From Actinomycetota bacterium (lineage in GTDB: Bacteria > Actinomycetota > Actinomycetes > Actinomycetales > Microbacteriaceae): a stretch of 5,390 nt of DNA. The translations under genes were made by a program, and so were the position numbers. The notes under the pieces are model-generated. The model was given only the letters and a program-made list of their open reading frames with translations, ran no database searches and was not told where the DNA came from. The DNA lies in contig WLGC01000062.1 of assembly GCA_009703465.1 (NCBI GenBank), positions 1-5,390 of the forward strand. Reading direction: 5' to 3'. This document shows positions 1-5,390 of this stretch, in pieces (the stretch's first letter is position 1; every line of letters starts with the position of its first letter).

Positions 1-100
1 AGACCCAATCCTCTTGCATCACCGCATAAGCTGCAGCGTGAATAGCCGGCGACAGTGAATGTGATATAGGCGAGCCTAGAACGGCAAACTTTATACTCAT
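1..100 (-). CDS. aroE: Shikimate dehydrogenase, N-terminal 33 codons (3' end outside window)
   Basis: AroE reduces 3-dehydroshikimate to shikimate with NADPH in the pathway to chorismate. Translation from ATG 98-100 gives MSIKFAVLGSPISHSLSPAI and continues through HAAAYAVMQEDWV to the window edge. The first strand plus GSPISHSLSP is the family's substrate-binding signature, with S15 and S17 in the positions that contact the shikimate carboxylate, followed by the usual H and AY helix residues. The start is set by the short run before AVLGSPI, as in most AroE proteins. An AGGA overlaps the mltG stop 11 nt upstream, a rather long spacing; an AGG just two nt before ATG is too close to serve. The gene follows mltG after 13 nt and is probably in the same transcript; in related actinobacteria aroC, aroK and aroB often follow, but they would be outside this window. 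Confidence 0.93.
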   Translation of the reverse strand, partial: MSIKFAVLGSPISHSLSPAIHAAAYAVMQEDWV

Positions 101-113
101 AGCCTGGATTTTC

Positions 114-1139
114 CTACATCCATTTGAGCCACTGAGCAACAGCCTTGAGGTGCTGCTCGTAAGTCTCAGTGAAGACAGTCTCCCCTGTTTCCAGATTTAC
201 AGAAACAAAATATAGCCACTTACCAGGTGCCGGATTCATGACAGCGTCAATTGCCCGTGATCCAGGTGAGGAAATTGGCCCTATAGGTAAGCCTGGATAT
301 AGATAAGTGTTGTAAAGGTTTTTATCGCTACGGTCAGCCTTTGAAGTAGTAAAAGTGTTGCCGCCAACTCCATACGAGACAGTAGCGTCAGACTGCAGAG
401 CCATATTGATGTCAAGTCGATTTTGAAAAACCCTAGCCGCCTTGTAGAAATCATCAGCAAATCTTACTTCTTTTTCAACTACGGAAGCCAAAATAATTAC
501 TTCATGAACGCGGTAGCTAGGCACACCTAAAGTCTTTAACTCCTCTTGCATGCGATCTACTAAAACCTGCAAAATATCTCTAGCCGAGAGGTCTGGCGCA
601 AAGGAATAGGTAGCTGGAAAAAGATAGCCCTCGATGTTCAGCAGTTTGCTATCTAGCCCGAAAAGCTCAGGCTTCTTGAAGAGACTTTGGAATTCGCTGA
701 GCTCTAAGCCGGTTGCTTTGCTCAGGGTTGAGAAAATAACACTGGCACGCCATCCCTCGTTTATAGTGACTCGAGTCAGTACCGCGGCATCGGGGTTGGA
801 CAGCACCTTCACTGCTTCTGCAGAACTCATTTCCTTACGAAGAGAAAAGACTCCAGGGTAGAAGGTTGGGTTCCGATCAAGAATGTACTGATACGTGGTT
901 CTTGAGTTCTTAACTATGCCTTCTTCAAACAATCGCTGGGCAATAACCTCGCCGTTATCCCCTGTCTCAACCTTGAAACTAATCTCGCCCACTCCTGGGC
1001 CAGGAAAATCATTTCCTTGCAATTGATCTAGTGCTGCGCGAAAAACTCCGCGGTTCGCGTAGGCAGCTAAACCTAGGCCGAAAACAACAGCTAGCATGGT
1101 GACAAGCGCAATTAGTCTTCGCCTCTTGAACTTATCCAT
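114..1139 (-). CDS. mltG: MltG, membrane-bound endolytic murein transglycosylase (YceG-like)
   Basis: MltG cleaves nascent glycan strands within the chain, leaving 1,6-anhydroMurNAc ends, and is thought to set glycan length with the elongation machinery. With the ATG start it has 341 residues, close to E. coli MltG (340). A basic N-terminus (MDKFKRRR) precedes a single membrane segment at about 9-27, which puts the rest outside the membrane. Residues 53-115 (FKVETGDNGEVIAQRLFEEG) resemble the LysM-like subdomain. The catalytic domain shows IEGYLFPATYSF (169-180), ILASVVEKE (216-224) with E222 as the likely catalytic glutamate, FQNRLDINMALQSDATVSYG (238-257), YNTYLYPGLPIGPISSPGS (276-294) and the terminal WLYFVS...GETVFTETYEQH. 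A longer version starting at TTG 1149-1151 would add only MRRL and overlap the Shine-Dalgarno. The gene overlaps ruvX by 8 nt and precedes aroE by 13 nt. The TAG stop is at 114-116. Confidence 0.96.
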   Translation of the reverse strand: MDKFKRRRLIALVTMLAVVFGLGLAAYANRGVFRAALDQLQGNDFPGPGVGEISFKVETGDNGEVIAQRLFEEGIVKNSRTTYQYILDRNPTFYPGVFSLRKEMSSAEAVKVLSNPDAAVLTRVTINEGWRASVIFSTLSKATGLELSEFQSLFKKPELFGLDSKLLNIEGYLFPATYSFAPDLSARDILQVLVDRMQEELKTLGVPSYRVHEVIILASVVEKEVRFADDFYKAARVFQNRLDINMALQSDATVSYGVGGNTFTTSKADRSDKNLYNTYLYPGLPIGPISSPGSRAIDAVMNPAPGKWLYFVSVNLETGETVFTETYEQHLKAVAQWLKWM

Positions 1140-1599
1140 CAATCTCCTCAATTGACTTACCAGGCGCGTGACCTAAAGAACGTTCCATAGACAGCGCTTG
1201 TTCCAAGATAATGGTCGCAGCTACCTGATCGACCACGTGTCGACTGTTTTTCGAGTTTTTTCCAGACGCTCTCAAGTTTGCATTAGCTGTGACACTTGTG
1301 AGTCGCTCATCGATAAAGCGCAAAGGAACCGTGGTCTTCCCCTGCAAAGCCTTAGCAAAACTAATTGCGTCCAAAGTGGATTTACTGTGGGAACCGGAAA
1401 GATTAGCTGGCAAGCCCACGTAGATTTCTATTGGGTTGACTTCGTTTATCAGAGTAAGCAAAGAATCGATTGATGACGAGATGTCTGACTCTCGAGCAAC
1501 TGTATCTAAGCCACTAGCTATGATGCATTCTGAATCACAAGCCGCTACGCCGATGCGAACGGTACCAACGTCAACAGCCAGTCGGCGACCTGGGCGCAC
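1132..1599 (-). CDS. ruvX: RuvX/YqgF family RNase H-fold nuclease (putative Holliday junction resolvase, pre-16S rRNA processing)
   Basis: This 155-residue protein has the length and motifs of the YqgF family. The RNase H fold starts with LAVDVGTVRIGVAACD (7-22), followed by IYVGLPANLSGSHS (59-72), FIDERLTS (95-102) and HVVDQVAATIILEQAL (121-136). D10, E98 and D124 fit the three conserved acidic metal-binding positions, so the enzyme should be active. E. coli YqgF is implicated in 16S rRNA 5' maturation; mycobacterial RuvX has Holliday junction resolvase activity. Which role dominates here cannot be seen. The start is GTG, sharing its first G with the alaS stop (TAGTG); there is no strong Shine-Dalgarno, so initiation probably depends on ribosomes finishing alaS. 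The TAA end overlaps mltG by 8 nt. The C-terminal tail HAPGKSIEEIDG is short and variable in the family. Confidence 0.95.
   Translation of the reverse strand: MRPGRRLAVDVGTVRIGVAACDSECIIASGLDTVARESDISSSIDSLLTLINEVNPIEIYVGLPANLSGSHSKSTLDAISFAKALQGKTTVPLRFIDERLTSVTANANLRASGKNSKNSRHVVDQVAATIILEQALSMERSLGHAPGKSIEEIDG
1144..1149 (-). promoter_or_regulatory. Shine-Dalgarno that decides the mltG start
   Basis: The minus strand reads GAGGAG, four nucleotides before ATG at 1137-1139 (six if GAGG is taken as the core). It lies in the final codons of ruvX. A TTG at 1149-1151 in the same frame would start on top of this site and has no Shine-Dalgarno of its own, so the ATG is preferred. Confidence 0.8.
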
Positions 1600-4256
1600 T
1601 ATTTCGCTAGCTCTTTAGCTACTGCGTCAATAGCTGCTGAAATATTTGTGGCGTCAGTACCTCCGCCTTGAGCGATGTCGTCTTTTCCTCCGCCACCACC
1701 GCCGAGAACTGAACAAGCTACCTTGATTAGTGCCCCGGATTTTGCCCCTAGGTCTCGAGCTGCCGGATTGGTAGCAATAACTACGCTTGGATTACCGTCC
1801 ACTATTCCAACGGCCATGATTACTGATGCGCCGGCTCCAGCCTTGTCGCGTAATGCTGTGACCAGGCTTCTAATGTCGTCTGACGTTGATACCTCGCCAA
1901 TGCTGGCACTGACAAACTTATAACCGCCAATTTGGAGCGCCGAATCAAGTAACGCGGGTAGTCCAGAAAGAAGTGACTGAACTTGAAAGCCGGCCAACTT
2001 CTTTGTTGCGGATTTCAGTTCCTCGACTAAGGATGTTGCTTTCTCCTCAAGTGACTCTCTCGGAGTCTTTAAAAGATCTGAAAGTCTAGAAACAAGTGCT
2101 CTCTCAACCGAAAGCGCTCTAAATGCTTCAATGCCAACTAGTGCTTCAATACGCCTGGAACCGGAACCTACCGAAGACTCACCAAGAAGTGAAACCATTC
2201 CAACCTGCGAACTATGAGACACGTGTGTACCACCGCAGAGTTCACGGGACCAAGGTCCACCTATTTCAACGACTCTTACGGTCTCATCGTAGGTCTCTCC
2301 AAAAAGGGCAACCGCTCCCCACTTCTTTGCCTCCGGCAAAGTCATTTGCTGTGCGGTTACCTTTAGGTCATCCCTAATTGCTAAGTTGGTGACTTCTTCA
2401 ATCTCTGATTTGGTCTCACCTGAGAGAGCTTGCGCCCAGGAGAAATCAAGTCTCAGAAAGCCAGGCTTGTTATAGGAGCCACTCTGAAGCGCAGTATCAC
2501 CTAGAACTTGACGAAGAGCTGCGTGAACAAGGTGAGTTCCAGAGTGTGCTTGCCTTGCACCGATTCGCCATTGCTCATCAACCTGAGTTCTAACTTTCTG
2601 GTCAATGGCGATTACTCCAGTGCGAACTAGTGCACGGTGACTTATCAGTCCCTTGACCGGACGCTGCACATCTAGAACTTCAAGTTCAATTCCGTCACCG
2701 ATGATGAAACCTGCATCGGAATCCTGTCCACCTGATTCTGCGTAGAAGCTTGTCTCGTCAAGAATCACCTCAACAACCTCGCCGGCGTTTGCCTGCTTAA
2801 CCGAAATGCCGTCTACAAGCAGACCGAGTACTTTTGCTTCCGTTTCCAGAGATTCATAACCCCGGAAACTGGTGACACCCTTAGATCGGAAATCTGAGTA
2901 AACAGATAGATCTGTTCCGCCGAGTTTTTTCTCTCTGGCATCTGCCTTAGCTCGATCCTTCTGCAGTGCCATCAAAGCTTTGAAACCATCGCGGTCCACG
3001 CTAAGGCCTGACTCCTGAGCAATCTCTAGAGTCAGATCAATTGGGAATCCATAGGTATCGTGAAGCAAGAACGCGGAATCTCCAGTCAGTTGACTCTGAT
3101 TACTAGTTCTGACTTCGGCTAGAGCCTGCTCGAGGAAAGCAGTTCCGGAAACTAGAGTGCGAAGAAATGCATCTTCCTCAGCTTCCGCTAGTCGAAGAAT
3201 GCGCTCGAACTCAGATTCGAGTTCTGGATAGGCCGCCTTCATGGCGTTTTTTGATTCGAGGAATAATGCTCCGAAAGTCTTCTCTTCAACGCCCAAAAGT
3301 CTCATAGATCGAACAGTTCTTCTGAGCAATCTTCGAAGCACGTAGCCCCGACCATCATTTGCTGGAGTTACGCCATCGCAAATGAGCATCAATGCAGATC
3401 TAACGTGATCTGCAACCACTCGAAGACGAACATCGTCCTCAACATTCTTGCCGTAAGTCTTTTTGGATAGTTTGGCGGCAAGATCAAGCACTGGGCGTAC
3501 CTGATCTATCTCGTAAAGATTTTCGACACCCTGCATGAGAAAAGCTACCCGCTCAAGACCCATTCCGGTATCGATGTTCTTCTTTGGAAGCTCACCAAGA
3601 ATTTCAAAACTATCTTTTCCAGTTCCCTGCCCGCGCTCATACTGCATGAAAACAAGGTTCCAGATTTCGATGTAGCGGTCTTCATCTGCTTCAGGTCCTC
3701 CCTCGCGTCCATAAGCAGGGCCACGGTCGTAGTAGATTTCAGAACATGGACCTGCCGGACCCGGTTGCCCTGTACTCCAATAGTTGTCCTTCATGCCTCG
3801 CTTTTGAATTCGAGCAAGAGGGATGTCGGCAACTTCTCGCCATATATCGATCGACTCTTCGTCATCTTTAAAAACTGTGACCCAAAGTAATTGTGGATCT
3901 AGACCCAGGCAGCCATCATCTTTCGAGCCTGTAAGAAACTCCCATGCGTATTCGATTGCTTCGCGCTTGAAGTAGTCGCCGAAGGAGAAATTACCGTTCA
4001 TCTGGAAGAAGGTTCCGTGCCGAGTAGTTTTACCAACCTCTTCGATATCTAATGTTCTGACACACTTTTGAACGCTAGTTGCTCGTGAGTAGGGTGCAGG
4101 AACTAACCCACTCAAATATGGAATAAAAGGAACCATTCCGGCCACTGTGAAAAGTAGAGATGGATCTTCACTTATCAATGAAGCGGATGGAACTACGCTG
4201 TGGCCCTTGCTCTCAAAAAAGTTGAGCCAACGCCGGCTAATTTCGGCTGTCTGCAC
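1599..4256 (-). CDS. alaS: Alanyl-tRNA synthetase, full length
   Basis: This cytoplasmic class II synthetase charges tRNA(Ala) with alanine and hydrolyses mischarged Ser/Gly-tRNA(Ala). At 885 residues it is full length (E. coli about 876). Visible landmarks are class II motif 1 (about 8-27), motif 2 TRHGTFFQMNGNFSFGDYFK (78-97), motif 3 NIDTGMGLERVAF (227-239), the tRNA-recognition region GRGYVLRRLLRR (302-313) with N300 and D400 as probable counterparts of the G3:U70-reading pair, the editing-site zinc ligands H571 and H575 (HSGTH) and C674 and H678 (CGGTH), and the Gly-rich C-Ala end GGGGGGKDD...GGGTD (852-867). All catalytic and editing motifs look intact. The start is GTG, 3 nt after the preceding TAA; QTAEISRRWLNFF is the expected N-terminus, so this start is sound although no clear Shine-Dalgarno precedes it. 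The TAG stop overlaps the ruvX start by one base. Confidence 0.98.
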   Translation of the reverse strand: MQTAEISRRWLNFFESKGHSVVPSASLISEDPSLLFTVAGMVPFIPYLSGLVPAPYSRATSVQKCVRTLDIEEVGKTTRHGTFFQMNGNFSFGDYFKREAIEYAWEFLTGSKDDGCLGLDPQLLWVTVFKDDEESIDIWREVADIPLARIQKRGMKDNYWSTGQPGPAGPCSEIYYDRGPAYGREGGPEADEDRYIEIWNLVFMQYERGQGTGKDSFEILGELPKKNIDTGMGLERVAFLMQGVENLYEIDQVRPVLDLAAKLSKKTYGKNVEDDVRLRVVADHVRSALMLICDGVTPANDGRGYVLRRLLRRTVRSMRLLGVEEKTFGALFLESKNAMKAAYPELESEFERILRLAEAEEDAFLRTLVSGTAFLEQALAEVRTSNQSQLTGDSAFLLHDTYGFPIDLTLEIAQESGLSVDRDGFKALMALQKDRAKADAREKKLGGTDLSVYSDFRSKGVTSFRGYESLETEAKVLGLLVDGISVKQANAGEVVEVILDETSFYAESGGQDSDAGFIIGDGIELEVLDVQRPVKGLISHRALVRTGVIAIDQKVRTQVDEQWRIGARQAHSGTHLVHAALRQVLGDTALQSGSYNKPGFLRLDFSWAQALSGETKSEIEEVTNLAIRDDLKVTAQQMTLPEAKKWGAVALFGETYDETVRVVEIGGPWSRELCGGTHVSHSSQVGMVSLLGESSVGSGSRRIEALVGIEAFRALSVERALVSRLSDLLKTPRESLEEKATSLVEELKSATKKLAGFQVQSLLSGLPALLDSALQIGGYKFVSASIGEVSTSDDIRSLVTALRDKAGAGASVIMAVGIVDGNPSVVIATNPAARDLGAKSGALIKVACSVLGGGGGGKDDIAQGGGTDATNISAAIDAVAKELAK

Positions 4257-4259
4257 GTG

Positions 4260-4580
4260 TTACTTCGCGGCTGGCTTACTTGGTGAAGACTTTTTTGTCG
4301 CAGTCTTAGGCTTGGTTGACTTGGCAGCAGGAGTCTTTCGAGTTGCTGACTTTCGAGCGGTTGGCTTTGAACCGGACTTTGCTTTTGAAGACGAAGGTCG
4401 CGCGGTACCAGTTAGCTCGGTAGTTCGCTCGTAGAAAGCTTCACTTGCTGTCTCGCCAAATTCCTTAGCGCGTGCAGTCACATCAGCAACAAGGGCCTGC
4501 GCATTCGGGTTTTTATCTATCTGCTTCTTAATTTCGATCCCAGCAAAAATACCAACGGTTAACCAAAACAGTTTCTTCAT
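4260..4580 (-). CDS. Small membrane-anchored protein with a histone H1-like Lys/Ser/Ala/Pro tail, function unknown
   Basis: This 106-residue protein begins MKKLFWLTVGIFAGIEIKK, a short hydrophobic segment (about residues 4-16) bracketed by Lys pairs, which suggests a marginal membrane anchor. Residues 20-58 are polar and look helical (ALVADVTARAKEFGETASEAF). Residues 61-106 are low complexity: 12 Lys and 3 Arg in 46 positions, no acidic and no aromatic residue, the rest mainly Ser, Thr, Ala and Pro. Position between the DUF948-like gene and alaS matches a short actinobacterial family of unknown function (the DUF6167 proteins, from memory), whose members share the FW...G.aaG hydrophobic start; I could not test this. 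The gap to the upstream gene is 7 nt and to alaS 3 nt. The basic tail could bind nucleic acid or anionic phospholipids, but this is inferred from composition only. Confidence 0.8.
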   Translation of the reverse strand: MKKLFWLTVGIFAGIEIKKQIDKNPNAQALVADVTARAKEFGETASEAFYERTTELTGTARPSSSKAKSGSKPTARKSATRKTPAAKSTKPKTATKKSSPSKPAAK

Positions 4581-4583
4581 GAA

Positions 4584-4589
4584 CTTCCT
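4584..4589 (-). promoter_or_regulatory. Shine-Dalgarno of the Lys-rich tail protein, overlapping the upstream stop
   Basis: The minus strand reads TAGGAAGTTCATG, so AGGAAG shares bases with the TAG stop of the DUF948-like gene and ends three nucleotides before the ATG (five if only AGGA is counted). The overlap suggests that translation of the two genes is coupled. Confidence 0.65.
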
Positions 4590-4941
4590 ACTTCTTCTTT
4601 TTTCCGGTTAATGAGCTTGCGAGGCTTTGAGCGATTCCAGCGAATTTCGCTAATGGTGAACCAACGGCAGATGTAAACACTGCAACAAGGGAATTAATGT
4701 TGGCACTTACCTCAGCAACATTCTCGGTGATTACATCAACTCGAGCCAATTGCTTGTTTGTTGCGGTCACGGTTTCAGTAAGTTCACTCAAAAGTGGCGA
4801 AACGCTCTCGTTTAGATCTCTAATCGAGTTGCGAGTTTCATCGAGCACCTTACCGAGTTTGAGTAACGGAACGGCGGTGAAAAGAACTAAAAGCACAAAG
4901 CCTCCGGCAGCAACAAGTGCTGCAATCTCTCCACCGTTCAT
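4588..4941 (-). CDS. DUF948-like small membrane-anchored coiled-coil protein
   Basis: This 117-residue protein has no known biochemical function. It has one hydrophobic segment at about residues 6-27 (IAALVAAGGFVLLVLFTAVP), then a polar, probably coiled-coil stretch at about 30-85 with heptad-like spacing (LDETRNSIRDLNESVSPLL), an Ala/Ser-rich amphipathic stretch at 90-112, and a KKKK C-terminus. This architecture matches the DUF948 family of bacterial membrane proteins (YtxG-like); the assignment rests on the N-terminal pattern and on position between rpsD and alaS, where actinobacteria usually carry such a gene. The ATG is preceded by a good GAGGAG. It starts 18 nt after rpsD and ends 7 nt before the next small gene, so it is probably cotranscribed with both. 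The last codons contain an A6G run (4597-4603) discussed in the findings. Gene confidence is high, family moderate to high. Confidence 0.85.
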   Translation of the reverse strand: MNGGEIAALVAAGGFVLLVLFTAVPLLKLGKVLDETRNSIRDLNESVSPLLSELTETVTATNKQLARVDVITENVAEVSANINSLVAVFTSAVGSPLAKFAGIAQSLASSLTGKKKK

Positions 4942-4947
4942 TCCGCG

Positions 4948-4953
4948 CTCCTC
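4948..4953 (-). promoter_or_regulatory. Shine-Dalgarno of the DUF948-like gene
   Basis: The minus strand reads GAGGAG six nucleotides before the ATG at 4939-4941. It lies in the 18-nt gap after the rpsD stop and is one of the two strongest ribosome-binding sites in the window. It supports this ATG as the start. Confidence 0.8.
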
Positions 4954-4959
4954 AAACTT

Positions 4960-5390
4960 CTATCGGGCTGCGTAGTACTCAACAACAAGCTGAACTTCAC
5001 AGGTAACTGGAACTTCAGCGCGCTTCGGACGACGTAAAAGTGTCACGTGAAGCTTGTCTAGAGCAACTTCAAGATAGCCAGGTAGTGGAGGAAGAACATC
5101 CACGTGTCCCCCAGCTGCGGCAACTTGGAAAGGCTCTGTTACTTCACTCTTTGGGTGAACGTGGACCAATTGACCAGGCTTTACTCTGAATGAAGGGCGG
5201 TCAACGCGCTCTCCATTTACAAGAATGTGGCGGTGCACAACCATCTGACGGGCCTGCGCAATAGTTCTTGCAATACCTGCTCTAAGCAGAATTGCATCTA
5301 GGCGCATCTCCAGCAACTCAACTAAGTTCTCACCGGTAAGTCCCTCGGCACGCTTTGCCTCTTGGAAAGTTTTGCGAAGCTGAGCTTCAC
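4960..5390 (-). CDS. rpsD: 30S ribosomal protein S4, C-terminal ~142 residues (5' end outside window)
   Basis: S4 is a primary 16S rRNA-binding protein that nucleates assembly of the 30S body. The frame stays open to the window edge at 5390, giving 142 residues ending in VVEYYAAR and a TAG stop at 4960-4962. The family is usually about 200-210 residues, so roughly 60-65 N-terminal residues are missing. The visible part begins with an EAQLRKTFQEAKRAEGLTGE-type helix and continues into the S4 RNA-binding domain, with MRLDAILLRAGIARTIAQAR, then VVHRHILVNGERVDRPSF and VKPGQLVHVH. The TTG at 5314-5316 is an internal Leu codon, not a start, because S4 homology continues upstream of it. In many bacteria rpsD sits with rpsM-rpsK-rpoA; here it lies 18 nt before a DUF948-like gene and close to alaS, an arrangement known in several actinobacteria. 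Autoregulation by S4 is known elsewhere but its target would lie outside this window. Confidence 0.97.
   Translation of the reverse strand, partial: EAQLRKTFQEAKRAEGLTGENLVELLEMRLDAILLRAGIARTIAQARQMVVHRHILVNGERVDRPSFRVKPGQLVHVHPKSEVTEPFQVAAAGGHVDVLPPLPGYLEVALDKLHVTLLRRPKRAEVPVTCEVQLVVEYYAAR

Noticed and set aside
78..97. Possible intrinsic terminator between mltG and aroE
   Set aside because: I see no GC-rich hairpin followed by a T run on the minus strand. The 13-nt gap is followed at once by a clear aroE coding start.
1198..1473. Plus-strand open frame antisense to ruvX
   Set aside because: ruvX carries all family motifs on the other strand; this frame has no recognisable domain.
1675..1923. 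Plus-strand open frame beginning with a proline-rich run
   Set aside because: It is the reverse reading of the Gly-rich C-terminal end of AlaS, where Gly codons read backwards give Pro.
4147..4434. Plus-strand open frame of 95 codons across the alaS start and the upstream small gene
   Set aside because: It lies antisense to two well-supported genes and mirrors the low-complexity tail. The apparent hydrophobic composition comes from reading Lys codons backwards; it resembles no family I know.
4697..4975. Plus-strand open frame antisense to the DUF948-like gene
   Set aside because: The minus-strand gene has a strong Shine-Dalgarno, a clear membrane segment and a conserved position; the plus frame is a shadow.
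5314..5316. TTG as a start codon for a short S4-like protein
   Set aside because: The frame continues upstream to the window edge with residues typical of S4, so this is an internal leucine codon of a gene cut by the edge.
1..5390. New defence system, mobile element, CRISPR array or biosynthetic cluster
   Set aside because: Every stretch is covered by conserved housekeeping genes or the two small membrane genes; there are no transposase, repeat-spacer or attachment-site features.

Overview
The window holds seven genes, all on the minus strand and packed almost without gaps, so transcription runs from high to low coordinates. In order of transcription they are rpsD (30S ribosomal protein S4, 5' end cut by the window edge), a small membrane-anchored DUF948-type protein, a small membrane-anchored protein with a lysine-rich tail, alaS (alanyl-tRNA synthetase), ruvX/yqgF (RNase H-fold nuclease), mltG (endolytic peptidoglycan transglycosylase) and aroE (shikimate dehydrogenase, only the first 33 codons present).

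The organism is most likely an actinobacterium of the order Micrococcales, perhaps a small-genome, low-GC Microbacteriaceae of the freshwater 'Luna' kind. Three things point there: the gene order rpsD / two small membrane proteins / alaS / ruvX / mltG / aroE, which is familiar from high-GC Gram-positives; the actinobacterial style of S4 (MRLDAILLRAG, VVHRHILVNG) and of AlaS motif 2 (FFQMNGNFSFGDYF); and a base composition that hand counts of a few lines put between about 37 and 53% GC, low for the phylum. The family-level placement is inference.

Layout: 4960-5390 rpsD; 4588-4941 DUF948-like; 4260-4580 Lys-rich tail protein; 1599-4256 alaS; 1132-1599 ruvX; 114-1139 mltG; 1-100 aroE. Junctions are 18, 7, 3, -1, -8 and 13 nt. 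There is no non-coding stretch longer than 18 nt, and I see no promoter, terminator, RNA gene, mobile element, CRISPR array or long repeat. Translational coupling probably links the genes. Any promoter or S4-responsive leader would lie upstream of rpsD, outside the window.

The products do not form one pathway. Translation (S4, AlaS), nucleic-acid maintenance or rRNA processing (RuvX), cell-wall synthesis (MltG) and aromatic amino-acid synthesis (AroE) are combined in a conserved housekeeping cluster. I find no convincing new system. The points worth a second look are the two uncharacterised small membrane proteins, an in-frame A AAA AAG slippery heptamer at the end of the DUF948-like gene, two GTG-started genes without a clear Shine-Dalgarno, and the start of mltG.
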